From: Pseudomonas fluorescens
GTDB taxonomy: Bacteria; Pseudomonadota; Gammaproteobacteria; Pseudomonadales; Pseudomonadaceae
NCBI RefSeq assembly: GCF_001623525.1
Contig: NZ_CP015225.1
Coordinates: forward strand, 930,001-994,000
Reading direction: 5' to 3'
DNA: 64,000 bases
Position 1 is the stretch's first letter; each line of letters opens with the position of its first letter. Positions 61,257-64,000 of the stretch are shown one piece after another. The position numbers were made by a program, and so were the translations under genes. A model generated the notes under the pieces. That model saw only the letters and a list, made by a program, of their open reading frames with translations, did not search any database and was not told the origin of the DNA.

Positions 61257-61270
61257 TTGATATATGTCAA
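61257..61270. promoter_or_regulatory. ANR-type box, plus-arm
   Basis: TTGATATATGTCAA, matching TTGAT-N4-RTCAA. It lies 123 nt upstream of the universal stress protein start, with an expected transcription start near 61305. The -10 is weak. No gene is seen in the 311-nt region between the divergent operons. Confidence 0.6.
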
Positions 61271-61393
61271 CGCCACGGTTGCCCTGACAGAGGATGGTGA
61301 ATCTACAACAAAGGTGCCCGTTGCAGCGGCAGATACGACAGTGGCCCGCGGTGGCAGGCAGTGACAAACGTGCAAGCTCCATGGAGTCCGATC

Positions 61394-62284
61394 ATGAGCC
61401 AATATCAACGGTTATTGCTGATCATCAACCCGGCCCTGCGCCACTCCCATGCCCTGGGACACGCTGCGGCCCTGGCCAAGGCCTGCGGTGCGAGCCTGCA
61501 CGTCGCCGCCTTGATCCCTTCCTGGAAACTGTTGTCACTGCTCGAAGAAGGCGACCGGGAACAGGCGCGCGAAGGCTACCTGCAAGACCATCGCGATTGG
61601 CTCAAGAGCCAGGCGAATCACCTGCGCGGCAGAGGCATCGACGTGACGACGGAGGTGACCTGGGCTGATGACATGCAGCAAGACATTCTCGATCACGTCG
61701 CCGAGATGCAGCCAGACCTGCTGATCAAGCAGGTGCAGCACGAGTCAGCGTTCAAGCGGGCTTTTTTCACCCCCCTGGACTGGCGCTTGCTGCGCCATTG
61801 CCCGGTACCGGTGTACCTGATGGGAGAAAGCGACCGTCCTTTGCCCCGCAAGGTCGTGGCGGCGGTCGATGCGTCCAGTACCCTGGCGCAGGACAACGAG
61901 CTCAATGAACGGATCATCCAGCAGGCATGCGGACTCGCCATCCAATGCGATGCCGAGTTGCACTTGCTGTACGCCTGCGACATCTCGATGGTGTACATGG
62001 GCGATATGGGCGGCGGCGGTCTGGCGCTCTCGGACCTTGGCGAGCAGTTGCGCAAAGAACATGAAAAGTCCTTTTTCGATCTGGCTGACCGATATGGCGT
62101 GGCCGCTGACCGACGTCACTTCATTGAAGGACACCCTGTCGCGGTGCTGAATGCGTTCGCCGATGAGCAGCATATGGATGTGATTGTGATGGGCAGGGTC
62201 CAGTCCCATGGCCTGGAAAAGCTTTTGGGTAGCACGACCGAACATACCCTGTACCAGGTAACTTGCAGCATCCTGGCCATCTAG
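61394..62284 (+). CDS. Tandem universal stress protein (UspA x2)
   Basis: 296 residues from the ATG at 61394, with GGAG 7 nt upstream. Two Usp domains: residues 1-145 (RLLLIINPALRHSHALGHAAALAKACGASLHVAALI ... DLLIKQ) and 155-296 (KVVAAVDASS ... DVIVMGRVQSHGLEKLLGSTTEHTLYQV). The second keeps the G-2x-G-9x-G-S/T-type nucleotide loop in degenerate form. In Pseudomonas such proteins support survival without oxygen and are often ANR-controlled, which fits the box upstream. Operon with the two genes downstream is likely. Confidence 0.92.
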   Translation: MSQYQRLLLIINPALRHSHALGHAAALAKACGASLHVAALIPSWKLLSLLEEGDREQAREGYLQDHRDWLKSQANHLRGRGIDVTTEVTWADDMQQDILDHVAEMQPDLLIKQVQHESAFKRAFFTPLDWRLLRHCPVPVYLMGESDRPLPRKVVAAVDASSTLAQDNELNERIIQQACGLAIQCDAELHLLYACDISMVYMGDMGGGGLALSDLGEQLRKEHEKSFFDLADRYGVAADRRHFIEGHPVAVLNAFADEQHMDVIVMGRVQSHGLEKLLGSTTEHTLYQVTCSILAI

Positions 62285-62336
62285 CGCGATCAGGATCGTC
62301 CATAACGAAGCGACATCATTGCCTCAGGAGGTTCCC

Positions 62337-63041
62337 ATGATTCAGAGCCCCTCATTGCAAACCACTTTGCCGAACCGCGCCGAGGCCGGTCGGCGACTGG
62401 TGGAGCCCTTGCTCAAATACGCCAACCGGCCTGACGCTGTCATCCTGGCCTTGCCCCGTGGCGGCGTCCCGGTGGCTTATGAAGTGGCGACGGCCCTGAA
62501 CGTTCGCCTGGACCTGATGCTGGTGCGCAAGCTTGGTGTCCCGTCGCACCCGGAGTTTGCCATGGGCGCCATTGCCAGCGCAGGCATACAAATCCTCAAC
62601 GACGAGGCGCTGCGGGTGCACCCGATCGACCGCGCCAGTTTCGAGGCCGTCGTCGCCCGGGAAACGCAGGAATTGTTGCGGCGCGAACAGGTGTATCGGG
62701 GTAATCGCCCGCCGTTGCAGCTCAAGGACCAGGTCGTGATCCTGATCGACGATGGCCTGGCAACTGGGTCCTCCATGATGGCCGCGGTCCATGCGGTACG
62801 CCTGCAGTCCCCGGCGCGCATTGTTGTCGCGGTGCCGGTTGCTCCCCTGGAAACGGTCGAGGCGTTGCGCAGTGAAGTGAATGAAGTGATTTGCCCGCTC
62901 ATTCCCGAGTGGATGATGTCGATCGGTTATTGGTATTTGGATTTTGCCCAGACGTCGGACGCAGAAGTCATTGAGCTCATGCGCCAGGCCTGGCAGCGGG
63001 AAGCGGCGAGCGGTTGCGCGACGGAGCATCCTGATGCTTGA
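62337..63041 (+). CDS. Phosphoribosyltransferase-family protein
   Basis: 234 residues, CAGGAGG before the ATG. Type I PRTase: the AGRRLVEPL start, VILALPRGGVPVAYEVATALNVRLDLMLVRKLGVPSHPEFAMGAIASAG and the PRPP motif VILIDDGLATGSSMMAAVHAVR, with a long C-terminal helix region. This subfamily is usually found beside alpha/beta hydrolases and erythromycin-esterase-like proteins, as here. The base substrate is not known. Its stop overlaps the next gene by 8 nt. Confidence 0.9.
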   Translation: MIQSPSLQTTLPNRAEAGRRLVEPLLKYANRPDAVILALPRGGVPVAYEVATALNVRLDLMLVRKLGVPSHPEFAMGAIASAGIQILNDEALRVHPIDRASFEAVVARETQELLRREQVYRGNRPPLQLKDQVVILIDDGLATGSSMMAAVHAVRLQSPARIVVAVPVAPLETVEALRSEVNEVICPLIPEWMMSIGYWYLDFAQTSDAEVIELMRQAWQREAASGCATEHPDA

Positions 63042-63729
63042 ACCTCAATCTCGATCCATCGACCTGCCAGGCGTCGAGTTATCGGCCGACTTGCGTTTGC
63101 CGGTGAACACCCGCGCCCTGGTGATCTTCGTCCATGGCAGCGGCAGTGGTCGTACCAGCCCACGCAATCAATACGTGGCCGATGTCCTGGCCCGTCGTGG
63201 CCTGGGGTCGCTGTTGTTCGACCTGCTCACCGGACCGGAGCAGCGCATGGACAATCTGACCGGGGAGTTGCGTTTCGATATTCCCTTGTTGGCCAAGCGC
63301 CTGATCCAGGTGATTGACTGGGCCCGCCGCGACCCTGAACTGCGCGCGCTGCGGATCGGTCTGTTTGGCGCCAGCACTGGTGCAGCTGCGGCGCTGGTGG
63401 CGGCTGCCGAGCGCGCGGATGCGGTCGCGGCAGTGGTCAGCCGGGGAGGGCGAACCGACCTGGCGGGGCCGGCGTTGGTCAGGGTGGAGGCGCCGACCTT
63501 GCAGATTGTCGGTGCACAAGACCCACTGGTGTTGGGTTTGAATGACCAGATTCGCCGGGTCCTTCGGTGTGAGCAGGCATTGGAAGTCGTGGCGGGTGCC
63601 ACGCATCTTTTCGAAGAGCCCGGCACCTTGGAGGAAGTCGCCAGGCTTACCGGCGACTGGTTTGAGAAATACCTGCTGGTTTCCAAGCCCACAACAAATT
63701 GCCTACCTCCTCATACGCCAAACGGATAG
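63034..63729 (+). CDS. Alpha/beta hydrolase (dienelactone-hydrolase-like)
   Basis: 231 residues; the ATG at 63034 overlaps the PRTase stop. VIFVHGSGSGRTSPRNQYVADVLARRGLGSLLFDLLT (oxyanion region), nucleophile Ser in GLFGASTGAAAAL, Asp in VGAQDPLV and His in GATHLFEEPG complete the triad. The natural substrate is unknown. The last ~19 nt overlap the convergent erythromycin-esterase-like gene. Confidence 0.9.
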   Translation: MLEPQSRSIDLPGVELSADLRLPVNTRALVIFVHGSGSGRTSPRNQYVADVLARRGLGSLLFDLLTGPEQRMDNLTGELRFDIPLLAKRLIQVIDWARRDPELRALRIGLFGASTGAAAALVAAAERADAVAAVVSRGGRTDLAGPALVRVEAPTLQIVGAQDPLVLGLNDQIRRVLRCEQALEVVAGATHLFEEPGTLEEVARLTGDWFEKYLLVSKPTTNCLPPHTPNG

Positions 63730-64000
63730 GTTTCGTCCTCCGGTTCCAGTTGCTGGTTTTGCGGCAGGGGCAGCGCCGTGACCGGCCTGGTTTGCTCGAA
63801 CCAGATCATGGCATCGAATTGTTCGGTCAGTACCGACTCGAAGTAGTGACTGAAACGCTCGCTCTCGGGGCGGTAAATCACCCCGATGGCCCGTTCCAGC
63901 AAAGGGGTGGACAACACGCGTCGCAGTTCTTTTCGCTGCGGATCTCGCCAATCGGTCAGGGACGCCGCAACCCCGGCTTTGAGGAACTGATGTTCCCAGC
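63711..64000 (-). CDS. Erythromycin-esterase-family protein, C-terminal part
   Basis: Runs off the right edge; the last ~96 codons are visible with no stop upstream in frame. EHQFLKAGVAASLTDWRDPQRKEL, LERAIGVIYRPESERFSHYFE and LTEQFDAMIWFEQTRPVTALP are typical of the C-terminus of the EreA/succinoglycan-type erythromycin esterase family. In environmental bacteria these genes pair with phosphoribosyltransferase and hydrolase genes, as seen here; a resistance role is not implied. Confidence 0.85.
   Translation of the reverse strand, partial: WEHQFLKAGVAASLTDWRDPQRKELRRVLSTPLLERAIGVIYRPESERFSHYFESVLTEQFDAMIWFEQTRPVTALPLPQNQQLEPEDETYPFGV

Noticed and set aside
61083..61382. N-terminal extension of the PyrR-like protein to 61382
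   Set aside because: It crosses both ANR boxes and the divergent promoter region; the ATG at 61082 has a strong ribosome site.

Overview
The window looks like the chromosome of a fluorescent Pseudomonas (P. fluorescens group). The evidence is the complete mannitol operon mtlEFGKDYZ with mtlR, the many palindromic REP/REPIN repeats with the core GGGAGCTTGCTCCC, the ANR (FNR-type) boxes, two RND efflux operons, a type I secretion operon beside an M10 RTX protease, and high GC with Pseudomonas-like proteins throughout. No rRNA, tRNA, CRISPR array, insertion sequence or prophage was seen.

Layout. 0-3 kb: Ku and the start of a LigD-like protein (minus strand), a small secreted protein and a periplasmic sugar dehydrogenase. 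3-5 kb: a short IlvA threonine dehydratase behind a classical attenuator, then an ANR box, a structured leader and a DUF1652 protein. 5-15 kb: mannitol uptake and catabolism (ABC transporter MtlEFGK, mannitol dehydrogenase, xylulokinase, fructokinase) with its AraC-type activator. 15-27 kb: a glycosyltransferase, then a dense signalling island: two small response regulators, a hybrid kinase with three receivers, CheR, CheB, a receiver-kinase, a second hybrid kinase and a double-domain KaiC-like ATPase. 27-36 kb: a TPR protein, a complete RND pump operon, a solute-binding protein and a VOC protein.

36-47.5 kb: a TetR regulator with four copies of one 24-bp palindrome. These lie before tetR, before a thioesterase-FadL pair, and in the divergent region between an outer-membrane channel-SDR pair and an MFP-RND-KAS II operon. 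This looks like one regulon joining acyl-chain enzymes to a tripartite pump. 47.6-54.8 kb: type I secretion ABC/MFP/OMF and a large RTX metalloprotease with near-identical 276-bp internal repeats. 54.8-56.9 kb: a decayed stretch (truncated SDR, an unidentified broken gene) around an intact AcuI-type reductase.

56.9-64 kb: a haloacid dehalogenase, then a divergent stress/nucleotide cluster. The minus arm holds a PyrR-like phosphoribosyltransferase, a divergent PRPP synthetase and a HAD phosphatase-ATPase fusion with a probable 1-nt frameshift near its end. The plus arm holds a tandem universal stress protein, a phosphoribosyltransferase and an alpha/beta hydrolase. Two ANR-type boxes lie between the arms, so microaerobic control is likely. 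An erythromycin-esterase-family protein runs off the right edge.

All calls come from reading the sequence and its translations; no database search was run.
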